64,000 nt of DNA. Origin: Blattamonas nauphoetae. Taxonomy: Eukaryota > Preaxostyla > Oxymonadida. Shown here in pieces: positions 1 through 12,596 of this stretch. The notes beneath the pieces were generated by a model. The model saw nothing but the letters and a program-made list of their open reading frames with translations. It made no database searches and was not told the origin of the DNA. Numbering within the stretch: the first letter of the stretch is position 1; the number at the start of each line of letters is the position of its first letter. The stretch is from contig JARBJD010000094.1 in NCBI GenBank assembly GCA_033064195.1, forward strand, positions 172,000 to 235,999, read 5' to 3'. Position numbers and translations under genes: made by a program.

Positions 1-571
1 ACACGAAAAGTTCTGAATGGCAAAATCAACAATCATGATGAATTTAGTCTTCAAGATTGGCGGAACATGTCTAACAGAGGTGCTTTGAGGTATCTCTTGA
101 TTCAAAACGGTATTTGATGGGAATTAGAGGAAGAGTAGGGCGAACAAAGAGTCAGTGCCCGTTTGTGATCTATAAGACGAGAAATTTGTGAAAAAAGTTC
201 CGATCGCGAGTGAAAACTGGAGAAAATATCACACAGTGCAAGTGTACAGATTGTCTTCTGGCTGTGAGAAACAATCTGTCTCGCCTCAAAAAAGTGCTGA
301 GTGTCTGTCAGTGTGAACGAAATATATGACACAAACCAGGAGAATCACATGTAATGCACGGTATTAGGTCGGTTCAATCACGAATCTGACAAATGAATAC
401 CGTGTGATGAAGAAGGAGTCACCTGAACTTGGAATCTGGAAAAAAGTGAGTGAAAATGGGAAAATCTGGTAATTCAAACCTTAAACGGGGAGAGAGAGGA
501 TGTTTATGTGAACTCTGCTGTTTTCTTTACGATATATAGAGTGGGGATGGAGATAAAACGGAGGCGACCTT
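1..571. other. No recognised gene
   Basis: Only short open frames without family resemblance are present. The surface-protein remnant that follows on the minus strand ends at 572. Its sequence diverges from the intact paralogue just before that stop, so this stretch may hold unrelated sequence joined to the broken gene. Confidence 0.5.
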
Positions 572-1246
572 TCATTTAGAATCGCCCAATTTGTACCCTT
601 CCAGTGAAACCAACATCTCCCCAATGTTGGGTCCTTGTTCTAACTTGAACTCGCGAATACGGGGTGGATCAATTGTTAAGGATGGTGAATCGGTGACGTC
701 CAATTGAGTGGTCGAGATAGATGCAGCGACGAGCGAATAATTGGATTGAAACTGAAGTCTTTCTTCGTCTCCGAATGACAAAACTTCGCTGGTTCCAGTT
801 GTTGAGAGTGTGGGGAAGTTCACAACAACAACACGAAAGGCAGCTGGCGGAGAGGAACTTTCCGAGATGGGATCGTATTCATCAGTGTTGTCGAGCAGCA
901 GCAGCATTGTCCCTTTCACTGCTTCTTCAGTTGTTACTTCTATTGTTCCAAAAAACATATTGTCAGGCATTTTGAGTTGGAGACTTATGACTGTCGTCTC
1001 AGACCCAAATTGTTGGATAATCCCCGTTTGATACCCAGAGAAATACAGACTTGCTTCGGAGTTGTCGGTGTGACAGTTCGAGACACATTCCTTCAATTCA
1101 TCTGGAGATACCGAGTTCTCGAGGAAAAGATCACATCCAAAGGTTGCTGAATTGCCTCTGAACTGCACAGACTCCATTTCAAGCAAAGACATCCAGACGT
1201 ACAGAGCTCCTCCGTGTCCATATTCATCGTTGGCGGCACAGTCCAT
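572..1246 (-). pseudogene. Beta-helix surface protein, middle fragment (downstream of insertion)
   Basis: This is the continuation of the gene whose first part lies at 10946-12373. It matches roughly residues 477-700 of the intact paralogue at 18648-22367, sharing the motif MESVQFRGN and the later VVVVNFPTLS and GTSEVLSFGD type strings. Reading starts at codons for M-D-C immediately inside the left border of the insertion; the apparent upstream Met-Thr-Arg-Gly-Asn-Ser comes from inserted sequence. It stops at a TGA after L-G-D-S-K, where homology to the paralogue is lost, so the C-terminal half and the membrane anchor are missing. The family is secreted or membrane-anchored by inference from the intact copy. 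No function is likely for this fragment on its own. Confidence 0.8.
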
Positions 1247-1299
1247 GGAGTTCCCCCTGGTCACTCCAAGCCCAAACGAGGGCTCCTCAACACAGCGAG
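1247..1299 (+). repeat. Left 53-bp terminal inverted repeat
   Basis: Identical to the reverse complement of 10567-10619. It starts GGAGTTCCCCCTGGTCAC. From base 1265 (TCCAAGCCCAAACGAG) it also matches the ends of the small nested element at 10620-10945. Confidence 0.85.
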
Positions 1300-1339
1300 A
1301 ACCCTGAAATGATATTAGGGGCTGGCCTGATCAAAATAT

Positions 1340-4300
1340 TCAATTGCAGAAATGGACCTCCTCGTCGCATTTAACGAAACTATTTTCCATTAATCTCTTC
1401 TCTTTTCTCGCTGAACAAGCCAACACACTATTTCGTCACTTGGTCATTTTCTTCGATCTCAAAAACATTTGGTCCATTTAAATCTCTTCTACTGGCATTA
1501 CCACCTTATATTCGAAGAATACCCACTCAAGATAGGGGTACCAAGCAAGACCAATGAGAACTTCTCCATCAAGAGGGTACACAGTACAGCAAACGTGACG
1601 GTGAGCGAGAAGAGGATCTCGCCTTCTTTCGAGGTCCACAATTCCGATCTGCAATATGGACGACGAGGAGGATAAATTTATCGACAATCTTCAAATCCAT
1701 TTTGGTTTACACTATTTCGAAGCGAATTGATTCACACAACGCATCGTGTCGATGAGCATCAAGAAGTGAATTTCTATCCTCTTCCAAACGAAGTATTGTC
1801 TCAAGGATCCAGACAATCACAGAGGATGAGATTTTCAACATCCTTACCATTCTTGGAATCTAAATTAGATGATACTGTTCAAACCCTCATCAATTGCGCT
1901 CACACCTTCGCGCCCCTAGCCGACGGGCAGAAGGAGGGCAACGACTTTTCTCAGCACTCAAGATAGTGCCACCATCATAGAGCTGATTGTTGATATCCTA
2001 CTATATCACTACACGGCTCATCTCGGATGATGGAAAGCAATCAAGAGAAAGTGCACCGATGACTCCTCCGGACGGACACAAGATTCAAAAACATCCAGAT
2101 TATGCTACAAAGTGATCGGAAAGCCCATCATTGATTGGTTTAATAACGGAGGTAGTCCAATGAAGAGGTCCAATCCTGGATCAACCATTACACCTTACAG
2201 CACAGTGCGGGTCGACAATGAAGGGACTTGATGAATAAAATAGTGAAGACCTAACAATCCAACCACCGTTGTTGAACATCTGGCGGATTCATTTCCTACT
2301 ATCTGAGAGACCTCGCTCCACATGTCCTGGCCTGATGGATTTTGACTGTGAAATCAGCATGTATTACGAAACCCTTCCCAGGAACGGGATAATCAACAAG
2401 AAGCTGACATTTAGCACTTCTGAAACGAAGAAATGAAGAACGGATCATAGATTCTGAAACTCATGCTATCGAGGCAAATGTTCGAGAAAGGCCCTCAAAA
2501 TAGTTTGGAATCATCATTCGTTGGCTTTGGTGGTGTCCTTTCACCCGACCAGTCGCAGAGCGAAGTGAAAACACACAACTTCCAATCCCAAAAATTGAGC
2601 CAACCCGCACTCGTCAGAATCACCCAAAGTTGGGCTCCGACATTAATTCCACAAAAACAATGATTGTCAACATTCGCACTTCTTGGAAAAGAGCCGAGAC
2701 GCAAGTGAAAAGGACCTATCTCAGCGCTGACGTTGTGGAGTAGCCTGTGTGGAATGAGAGGGACGACGTGTTTCTATTTTTGGACTGAAAGGTTGGATGA
2801 TCGCACTTATGACTCAGATCCAGACGATTACAGGTCTATCTGAGCATTGATATTCCCTGACATTTCCTGCAGCTACCCCACGTTTTGTTGACAAACAATT
2901 GCTACTTCCCTTCTCATATTCACTGTGAGCCACTCGACTTGTCTATCCAGGGTTTTTACTCATCGTCCTATCGATTGGTGGGTCCTCAGAAGGCAGTCTG
3001 TTCACTGAACTCGATGTTAGTCACATCCCCTCACCTGTTTAGATAGGAAGTGGCATGAGGGTCCTGCAAAGACAGACAAAGAACGAACACATCAAGCAGG
3101 TCGGCTTATTTCCGGAATCGAATCCAAGATTCAAAGTGCTCACGTTTAGCTTTGTCCCAGGACACTCCCACTCACTTGAGAGAATCGTAAGGAAACTAAT
3201 AAAGACATTTTTCAGTCCGACAGCCCGCACGAGGCACAGACCTCGTCTCCTCTGGCTCACACACAACTGTGAAGCCCCTTTGGACTCGAACAGATTTGGG
3301 AGGTTAACCGCCAACGCACCCACAGAAGTCTGCAAGTCCGGATTTAGTTCTGCCAGGTTAAGAGGGACACAGAGACTAAGAAGTCGACGAGCAGATGTTG
3401 CATTAAGACAAATACGTCGAACTTGATTCGATGAAAGAACGAAGAGCGAAAGTACTTTCTTGTTGGTTCTGGAGCAATGATGCTATGTGATTGAACCAAG
3501 ACGACTTGAAACAGACCTTTCACCGGTTGTTCTCACAAGAAGCGGAGAATGTGGATTGGTCGACAAGAATGAAAATGAGAACAAGAGCAGACCTAGGATC
3601 AACAAACCGTCAATGATACACCTCTCAAGATCCTGAAACATTCAATCATGAAGGATGCATACATCCAGAAATGTATTTTGTGCAGCTAGTCCGTTGCGGA
3701 CGAGGTTCGTCATATGGTTTCGCTCCTTCTATTCAACATGATTCGCCCGATGCTGATACCTTCATCGAAGAAGAACAGAGCTCCCTGATCGATCCAGGAG
3801 CGTTCAGTGGGAACTGGGAACCAACAATCGATACTCTACACGTAATCTTCGGGACGTTGTGACCATCACGACTCAAATGAAGGAGGGTAGTCCAACCCAC
3901 GCTGTTTGGAAACAGCCAATCTGTTTTCCAGGACTGAATTGGCATTTGTCAGGTCGCATTCGGTGAGCGCGTTCTCGATGGTTGAAGGGACAATTGAACT
4001 CCCGAATGAACTAGGCGACAACCTTCTTGTTTGAATTCCGATGAAGATGGAGTCGACTCTACAATACAGAAACTATCTTTGAGAACTCTGGTGGTCGAAG
4101 GAAAACAGATCATCCAGAAGATTTGAGCTAGTTTTGTACAGAATTAACACCCTCATTTTATTGTTGCAAAGCATTTCTTTCATTATATTCAAGCAGTTTT
4201 GTGGGGCAAAACCTTATCTCTTCATCAGATCACATTTTGCGTTGATCCGACCCATCTTTTCTTTTTTCTTCCTCCATTCTCTCAATATCCGTTCTTATGT

Positions 4301-5350
4301 CTTCTGACCGTTCTCATTCGGATGTATTAGCCTCTTTCCGCCACTAGTTCCTCAAAGACGCGATATCATCAAACAATCCCTCTTTTCAGATTGTCAAACC
4401 AACTTCTCACGATCAACCGATGAAACCTGCAATCTGTCTGATGTTTTTGGATATATTGTTAATATTTCTTTCAAATCCATTGCCAGTCTCTTCTATTCAT
4501 CTGTCCATCTCTCAAATGTCTCGATCGTTGTCACCGTGGAAACCACTTTTGTTGTCAGGACGAGATCAGACTTTCTGCCCTTCACGAGTCAAAATCTCTC
4601 GCATGTTTTTGTCTTTTCCCAGATTTTTGCGAAGAAACAAAGAATATTTCTTTGTTCATGTTCTTTTGCCGATTCACATCTTCAGGTTCGCATTTTCTCC
4701 ATTTACCATGATTGTAATGTTTCATCGTCATCTCAGTGGCTTTTTACGATCATCAGTCACATAGGACAAACATAGTCAACTACACATTGTTCGAGTTACT
4801 CTTTGGGATGATGAACCAGATTTCGATCGACCAGATCTCACTTTTATGAAACGAAGGGGAAGAGCTGATCCAACGTATCATGACTATGGGGTATTGGATA
4901 TAGACTACATCCTTTCTGGAGCCAGATTATTCCGCTATCATGATGGAGGACGAGTCTGGAGATCAGGATAAAGAAAGCCAAGAAGGACTTCAAGACAACA
5001 GAACGAACACGAAAAGCATGAAAAAAGATGTCTAGCACTTCAACGAAACAACTGGAAACATCATTCTGCACAGCTGACATTCGATTAGCATTGCCGATGA
5101 ATACAAATGAACCCATGCTCATCCAGTGGAAATGGAGGAGATATTTCAGTTGCACAGACAACAGAAACCTTTACAGATGATTCTATCACACCGTTTGCTG
5201 GATGTTATGCAGTGATTGGGGGAATAATCGTTGTTGATCTAACAAACCAAACATTCCAGCGAGGAAGGCGGAACATGGCGAATGGGAATGAGAAAGTGAA
5301 AGGAACAGGAAAACGGACAGTCGAGCGAGTCTGAGCGTCAATTGAGACGT
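1340..5350. other. Insert interior without recognised gene
   Basis: About 4 kb of the insertion. Open frames on both strands are short and none showed a familiar domain. A very old, frameshifted gene cannot be excluded. Confidence 0.4.
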
Positions 5351-5352
5351 CG

Positions 5353-8262
5353 GTGAGTGCCTTCCATCGGAGAGGCCACACTTTCTCCATGAGACGACGA
5401 GCTCGTCTTCAGATCGGCCTTCAACCGCAAACGAATATCCCACTCTCAGCAGACACACTCGCCATGTTCTCCAATCCTGACGAGGGACAGCAAACTGCAT
5501 CGATCTCTCCAACTCTCTTGTCGTTTGCTCTCTCACTCCGCGAGATCCTCGAATCAGTCCCACTCGCATCGGTTGGAACAGCATATCAAATTGCTGTCAA
5601 CGACCTCCGACGAGCTGAAAGGGAGCTCGGCCAGAACAAAGAAATGGAACAAGCAAATCCTTCGCAGGGAGACCAACTTGAACAAGTCAAGTCATCAGCT
5701 CAGACTCGTTTCATGCCAAATCGGGAATATCTCGCCGTTTCGCTCAGAGGACCGCACAAAGACAGACTCGTCAGCGAATTCCATCGATTTGGAATCCCAT
5801 TTAAGATGGCTCCTTCGCCCATCGACAACACTTCTCCACTCAACGTGTTTCTCTCGCCTCTCCTCTCCTCCGTCCACTCATACTTCAAACAGGGAGACTG
5901 TCTCCTCCCACCTCCTCCCCGACATCTCCTCGCAGATCAAGTCCCTCGCCTACCAAATGACATCCATCCAAAATTATGCTTTTGACGTGTTGCCAGCCCT
6001 CGCCCAAGTCAAGCAGACCATCACCAACCAAAAGAATCCCGCCGCTGGCGAGGACATTTTCCGAAGTCAGTATGCGTCGTCTCAACTGCACCCATCGCAC
6101 ATCGCGAAATTGGTTGTCACGGCTGACGTGCAGTATCTCCACACGCGATTGATACGGAACCCTCTCCGCTCGCTGTTCATGCCTGTGTTCAGAGATGCCA
6201 TTCTGCCTGCCTCTCACTCACTCACTGTGGGGCAATCCGTCATCTCTGATATACCTTCGTATTCTTTGAACAGCTCGTCGCCTGCCTCGATCATCAATGG
6301 AAATGCATTCCACGAAGACACCCTCCCATCACCAACAGCGCCAGTCCACTTTGACTACGTCTCCACACCGTCCTTCACATCCTCAATCTCAGACAAGACA
6401 ACAGTGTCGATGAAGACACACAAATCAGACAATTCAGATTCAATTCCGTACGACGTCACATCCTCCACAGTCGGCGGTCAAGTTGTGTCGATCGACAGCG
6501 AGACAGGAACAGTTCGAGTGACAGCCGCGCCCATCGCTGGGGAAGGGACGGAGCAGACGGGGAGAGGATTCGGACATCTTCTGATGCCAGACAGAACAGC
6601 GATCTCGACACAGACTCTCCTCGACCACCGTCACAAATCGTGTCAAGCGTTTATCGAGGCTGCAAGAGTGTTTTCGAACGAGCAGGGGAAGGATGGGATT
6701 CTGCGGTATCGAAATGGAGAGAAGGTGTGTTGGATGCAGATTCCTATTGAGGAAGAAGCTGAAGACGACGATCCCAAGGCGATGAAAGGAAAGAAGGCGA
6801 AAGCGAAGAAAACTGAACCATCACCGATCGCTCCACAAAACAGCAAAAACATCGAGAAAAGGAAGGAACAGAGCGACCGTGGAAGAGACAATTGACAATC
6901 CGTTCGAGACAACTACAGAAGAAGCGCAGGAAGTGGTTCGTCGTGTCTTCACTGCACACTTCACTCGCCTTCTCCATTCTGCGGACCCTGCCTCAATCTC
7001 AAAGACGTCCTCATCGAACACTCTTCACAAAGGAGTGTCGACCACAACCCAGCCATCCCCTCTCCTCCCACCCGACATCGACTTTGCTGACTGCGACGAT
7101 CCTGACATAATCCTCCTTCGCGACTGCTTCAAAGATGTCTCCCTCCCGTCTCATCTTCCGATCGACCAAGCAGCGGAAGAGAGCTGCGCCATCGCGAAAC
7201 CACAACTCAGAGAAGAGAACGATCGCTCCAGACGCTTCCTCACAATCTCAACGCCATCACTCAGCACCTTCCAGCGTTCTTCCTGCTCCCCGCCTCCTCC
7301 ATACTCAATCCGTCCGCTCTTCCTCCGATTCGATCTGTCGAGGCCATCAACAGCGACGAGACAACGAGTGTCCGCACGCGTGTAGACAGAGTCTCAATTG
7401 TGCAGCACAACACCGGAGAGCGGGTTGTCCATCACGCGGATGGGACTCGAGTCTTCCACTCTTTCGCATTCGGAGACAGCCCGAAGCTGGTTGAGAAGTA
7501 CGAACAAGAAACCGAGTCCCTCGCGCCGATGAAGGCGAAATTGTGTGTGGAGCACCCCAACTCGCCGCGCATCCTCATCTCACTCGTCCAGAAGAAGATC
7601 TGGTCGTTCCTTAACCAGTTCAACAGGTCAGAGGACATCGCATTGTCGATCCAGGGAACTCGGCTGAGAAGAAGAAGAAGATTGTGATCACCGAACCAGA
7701 CAACAAGCACATCCACTTCACTCCCGTCGGCAACGTGACTGTCGACTGCGAGCACTCGACGAAGAAGCCAGCAGCCAAGTTCGGTCCTCCCATACGCCTG
7801 CCTATCCTCTTCTTCAAGACAACAGACGGGTCGATTACTGTCAGACCTTCAATGCGAACCACCCCAATTCTGTCAGGTATGACGAATCCCTCGAACTCGT
7901 CCACGTCGAGCAACGAACAGCGACAGTCCAGTGCGACGTCTTCAAGTTCGTCACACGCCTCGCTTCTCCTCTCGCCTGTTTTGAAAGCATCGTCGTCCAT
8001 TCCAGTCGCACCTGTCGTCACCGAAGTGACCGAAGCGTATTCCTCGAAACGCCCACACACTGCCCGCCGGGTGTTCTTCACCGCGTTGGATGGGACAGCG
8101 TGTTGGGTGACAGCACGCACGATGAAGAATGCGACACCTCCAAAACGGGTACCTGGCGCGTTCTTCCCTTCGCTCTTCGGACAGAAAGGAATTGGAGTTC
8201 ATGGAGAAGAAGCTGAAGGAGAAGAAGCTGAAGAAGGAGCGGATTGCGGAGCAGGAGATTGA
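5353..8262 (+). pseudogene. Decayed large gene, possibly flagellar central-pair protein (SPAG17/PF6-like)
   Basis: Coding-like sequence, GC-rich with little repetition, runs along the plus strand but changes frame several times (blocks at about 5353-5985, 5985-6895, 6950-7130, 7385-7690 and 7684-8262). The blocks read as one long protein with Asp-Gly-Thr turns (HHADGTRVFHSF, FFTALDGTACWV), a NGEKVCWMQIP segment and a charged, Lys/Glu-rich linker near 6750-6890. Repeated beta-rich DGT-type segments with acidic linkers recall SPAG17/PF6 of the flagellar central apparatus; this is a family-level impression and not a motif match. Some breaks could be unspliced introns, but the number of frame changes favours decay. 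It lies wholly inside the inverted-repeat insertion. Confidence 0.4.
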
Positions 8263-10566
8263 CGAAGCGAGAAAGGCAAAGTGAAAAGCAGCACAACTCG
8301 CACGAGCTTCGTCCGTCACTCCTTCCCAGACTTAAGCAATCACTTCGGAACTATAAATCTCCACTCAGCGCTGGATTACTCGTCTGTCTGCTCTCCACGC
8401 GCCCCAAATCCAGCTCGCAGTGGACACACTCATCACGACGTCGACACAGATCGGGCAGACATCACTCGCATCGCTCCAGACATCGCCGTTCATCCTCCCT
8501 CGTCTCTTCGTCATCAGACACAACGGCATGGTATTCGAGCTGCTCCGAAGGAAGGCAGTGTCTCGACTTCTCTCCTCAAACCAACTGCCAACAACAAACC
8601 AGTGAAAGTGTCGCGTCAATCGCGACTCCTCTCGTATGCCTCTCTCATCGCTCTGACACCAAGTCCACGACCGTCACCTTCAAACGGCGCGTCGTCTGAT
8701 CGTCAGACTCAAGAAAAAACAGGAGTGATCTGTGCCCAACCCTCGACAGACGATCTGCACAGCCAGAACCCACTCTTACACAGCCAACACCGACACATTC
8801 ACGGTTCTCAAGCTGTGCCGAGAACTACACTAGAGAGGCACACTGAAGGAGTTGCCATCGCGTTGGGTGTTGTTTTCTTGTCGAACTTGTTAACATTATC
8901 TGTCCTTTAATTTCTCATCATTGAGCCATCGGCATCTCTTCCATTTTACCTCGTAATTTGAGCTATGTACCTTATAGTGACCATTGTTTCCTGAACTCGT
9001 GAAATCAACTCCATCGGTGTGATCAACCCATTGCCGCACTTTTCTTCAGAATCGGAGAAATACAACTCAAATAAGGTTTTGCCCCAATTTTTATGTTGAT
9101 TTTGAAAAAAGGAGTAAATAAATCCAATAAAAATGGGGTGTCGATTCTGAGTGGGAACGACCCATTTATATTGATGTCCATCTTCTCACAAAAGGACATG
9201 TGGATGTGCATAGATCGAACATCCTCTCATCGTTACTCGAGAGCACATGAACAGCTAGACACTTTGCTCACAACTATTATCTCGACGCAATAGTTCTTGG
9301 TAGTGATGATCGATGTTGGATTCGGGAAGAGAACGACTCTCTTCCGATCTATTCTGACGATTGGAGGCATTCTAAAGGAAGAAGCGGAGTGAGGCGAACC
9401 ACACCCAGTAGCAGAGAAGATCCGCGAACCGCATACAGTGAAGGTGACAGCTGCAGGTCATAATCGCACTACTGTCGCGAGACTCGAGATGTCCACTCAT
9501 ATTGAACCCGGCGGTTGTCTTTCACTCAGCCCACCCTGCAGAAGAACTCCATTGGAAATGGACAGGCTCAGAAGGAGAGAGGATGAGTGACGGATGTGCT
9601 AGAAATTGAAGAATGAAGAAGGAGGTGTGATTGAGGAGCGGAGATGCAAAGTCTCGGTATGTTGGTTTCTGGATTGTGGATGTGAGTCGGGTGGATTTGT
9701 CACTGGTGCTATCGCAAGGAAGAGAACTGGCGCAGTCTGATAGAAGTGAAGAGCAACGCTGCAAGCAAGTCGTAAATACTTCTTCCACGACGGTTTAAAC
9801 TCACAGACGTGTCGCATTTCACTGGCAGGGTATACTCTCAACAGGGACGAACTCGCGGATAGATGGGATAGTCTCACCTTCTGGAGTGACGAGCTGTCCC
9901 ACCTGATTCTGATGGGTGATGAAGACGAAGGCGCTCAACACATAACTTCACTCATCCATTCAACCGAAGAGAACAAATGGTGACGTGGACTGTCACTGGT
10001 GAGTGGGGGAAAGACATAAATGGAGGGCTCTTGTCCAAACTTGCCCTTTTCAAAATGAAGCGAACGGAGCGGCTAGGGACGCTGCGTCACAAACGTGTTT
10101 CTTGCCTTATGCCCTGGAATCGATTTAAGATGCAGACAATGGGGTGCGTGGACCACTCCCGCGGTCACGATCGCAGAGGACAACTGAGCAAGTTTGATGT
10201 TATGGTTCATCAACAGATTGGGGCGGAAGGAAGCTCTCGTCAAGGTTTTTAATCTCTCGATTTGAAAAGCGAGATGAGGATGGAGGGACGAGAGGTGAGA
10301 ACAATGAGGGCTAGTGAGGGGAGGGTTGATCGAGGAGACAGTGGTGCAGGTGATTGATCGGGGTGATCCTATATCTCTGCCAGCGGAATTAGCCCAGCCC
10401 TCCTCCTCTGCCTTTTCTCTTCATCTTTTACCAGAACTTGTTCTCCAGGAGGTGGCAGCCCGAGTGGGGTCACGGCCGAAACAGCACTCTATTGGAACGA
10501 AGAAACGACAAAGGCTTTCTCCTTTACCTTCTCTCTCTTTGCTTCCTTTAGATTGTCCTTTCAACA
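8263..10566. other. Insert interior without recognised gene
   Basis: Coding-like composition continues to about 8900 on the plus strand and may be the tail of the same decayed gene. From 8900 to 10566 I see no supported gene. Confidence 0.4.
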
Positions 10567-10619
10567 CTCGCTGTGTTGAGGAGCCCTCGTTTGGGCTTGG
10601 AGTGACCAGGGGGAACTCC
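10567..10619 (-). repeat. Right 53-bp terminal inverted repeat
   Basis: Perfect inverted partner of 1247-1299. It abuts the next inverted-repeat element at 10620 without a spacer, so this point is a tail-to-head junction of two element ends. Confidence 0.85.
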
Positions 10620-10945
10620 TCCAAGACAAACGAGTGCTCCTCAACATTACAACTCTGCCACACAACCTGGCAAGTTCTGGCTTTTTCACTTCACCTCGTC
10701 TCATTAGACCATTTGGCAAGTTTTTGTTCCCTGTTAGGGATTTCTTGCCCACATATCCTTTTTTTGTTTTCCTCAACAGCCCTCTACGGAGGGCAAAACC
10801 AACCTGTGAACTTTTAGTTCCCCGTTGGGATTTCTGGAACAGATAAAATCATTTATTTGGTTTTCTGCTTTCAATTTTGATCAGGCCAGCCCCTAATATC
10901 ATTTCAGGGTTCTCGCTGTGTTGAGGAGCACTCGTTTGTCTTGGA
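10620..10945. mobile_element. 326-bp MITE-like element with 27-bp inverted repeats
   Basis: Bases 10620-10646 (starting TCCAAGACAAACGAGTGC) are the exact reverse complement of 10919-10945. The interior next to its right end matches the interior next to the left end of the large insertion (1300-1337), so the two belong to one family. There is no coding capacity. It contains two related short hairpins around 10722-10745 (arms CCCT/AGGG) and 10819-10835. It sits between the large element and the surface-gene fragment. Confidence 0.75.
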
Positions 10946-12373
10946 GAACACACTGTCTGTGATCGAGGTTGTCGTTGACCTGACATACACACATCCACCG
11001 TTTGCGGGCGAAGATGTGGTGGTCATACTCTTGAAGAAGCACTTGTCGATGGAGAGGGAGGCAACAAAATGACAACTCAGTGCGGCTCCAAATAAAGTTC
11101 CAACACAATTCACAAATGAGCAGAGCGACACGGTCATTGTTGCTTGTCCTGTTGTCCTGCCTTCCACGTACACAGCTGCTCCATTCTTTCCTTCGATGTC
11201 TTTGAAGGAGCACTCGGTCATCGTCAAGTCGAAATCGGCGACCAGATTCAAACACGCACTTGAATAGTCTGATATCATGTTGGTGAATGTGCACAGGTGG
11301 AATGTGACGATGATTCGAACGGTTGAATCGACATATCTGAACAGATCGCCCTGTTTGAAGTGTTTGTGAGTGATCTCGTCGTATGTATCGTCGTTTGATG
11401 AACAGTGCGAGAATGACGAGTTCACACAACCAACACTCCCAAATGCGTTGATGTCAAGACACCCTGTTCCACACAGATGCGATGTGCTCAACGTCACTTC
11501 ATTGCCAACCAACTTTTGACAAAGGCCATGAGCAACAACAAGTCCAGAACGAGAGCATCCACGCGACGTCACATTTCGAAGAACACTCCCAACAATCAAT
11601 GTCGACGTCTCCCCCAAACCAATCTCAGCCGATCCTGTTGAATCGTGGGAGAGCAATCCGAAGTCCAGCAGAGGGCCTGTTCCCACAATCAGCGACACAT
11701 TCGACAAAACAAGTCCAGCTCCAATCACTGACAGGAATGGAGAGGGATTGTCCGAATGAGGTGTGTCCGTTGATGATGAATCGCGTGGGGGTGTTGGGAG
11801 ACACGGGGATGTCCGAACCAGTGGAAGAAGAACCATCGAAGATGATGAGACGTGAGAACAATCAATAACACTGATCGAACTCCCAACCCCATCCAGTCCG
11901 GTTCCCACCACAAATGCTGTCTGTTTCGAGTTTGACACAATCTTGCTCCATGACACAACCACTTCGGACGATGTCACTTTCGCCAAAGCCATCCCATCAC
12001 TTCCACAGTCAAATGTCAGCTTGTTCATTGACACTGTGGAGTTATCAAACAAGAACAGTGAATGGGATGTATCCATGTGTCCTTTGGCAAAGTGGTTGAG
12101 ATGTTGCGGATGATCGTTTTCGAGTTCATTCATGATTGCTGTTCTCTCAGGGTATGCATGAGAGATTGTCGATGTCGTTCCCTCCAGTTTCAGTGTCGTG
12201 GATATCACCGGGTAATCGATGAGTTCGAAGACACCCGGAGAGAGATGGAGGACATCGGAGTTTTGTACGTTGTTTCTGTCGTCGCGCATAAGATGATGAT
12301 TCATGATATCAGACAGAGATGTTGCTTCATGGGATGCAACTGTCAAAATGAATAGCCACAAAGAATAATGCAT
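10946..12373 (-). pseudogene. Beta-helix surface protein, N-terminal fragment (upstream of insertion)
   Basis: 476 codons matching residues 1-476 of the intact paralogue at 18648-22367. It begins with an ATG and a hydrophobic signal peptide (LWLFILTVASHEATS), then Cys/Ser/Thr-rich beta-helix turns such as SKIVSNSKQTAFVVGTGL. At 10945 the frame runs into the nested element and gains a short foreign tail ending at a TGA at 10904. Before insertion the gene would have continued at 1246. Upstream it carries the same short conserved block as its two paralogues (12397-12415). It was presumably a secreted or surface protein and is now broken. Confidence 0.85.
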
Positions 12374-12396
12374 TCAGAGAAGAGGGAATGTTAAGT

Positions 12397-12415
12397 GATC
12401 TGGAACCCATTCTTC
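12397..12415 (-). promoter_or_regulatory. Conserved upstream element of surface-protein family
   Basis: Reads GAAGAATGGGTTC, five bases, then GATC in the sense strand, ending about 24 bases before the ATG. Equivalent blocks precede the ATGs of the paralogues at 22367 and 28067. Confidence 0.5.
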
Positions 12416-12562
12416 GAACATGGTTTTCTTTCAGAAATAGCTTGGACTTTTCACTTTCGATTTCAAGTAATCTCATGGAAAAAAGTGTGTTATCACGGTA
12501 CTCAACTTGAAAAATCGATTTTGAAACGAGTCAGTTCGAAAGGAAGAGCAAGTTCAGAAATA

Positions 12563-12596
12563 TACTGCCCGACACGACGTCTTGATCCGGCTGTAA
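12563..12596 (+). repeat. Left terminal inverted repeat of mariner-type relic
   Basis: Pairs with 13984-14017, 31 of 34 positions identical after reverse complement. Confidence 0.85.

Larger units (their letters stand above)
1247..10945. mobile_element. Composite inverted-repeat insertion in a surface-protein gene
   Basis: The insertion separates two fragments of one beta-helix gene. Joining base 1246 to base 10946 restores the local sequence of the intact paralogue (CCAT followed by GAACAC, near 20934-20941), so both borders are fixed to the base. Bases 1265-1337 match the reverse complement of 10873-10945 with two mismatches in 73. A separate perfect 53-bp inverted repeat pairs 1247-1299 with 10567-10619. 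No target-site duplication of 3 bp or more is visible. The cargo is a decayed gene on the plus strand (about 5353-8262). No transposase was recognised, so the element is non-autonomous or eroded and its superfamily is unknown. Confidence 0.75.

Noticed and set aside
3055-3426. Open frame of 123 codons in the large insertion
   Set aside because: No domain, no consistent composition, and equally long frames exist on the other strand.
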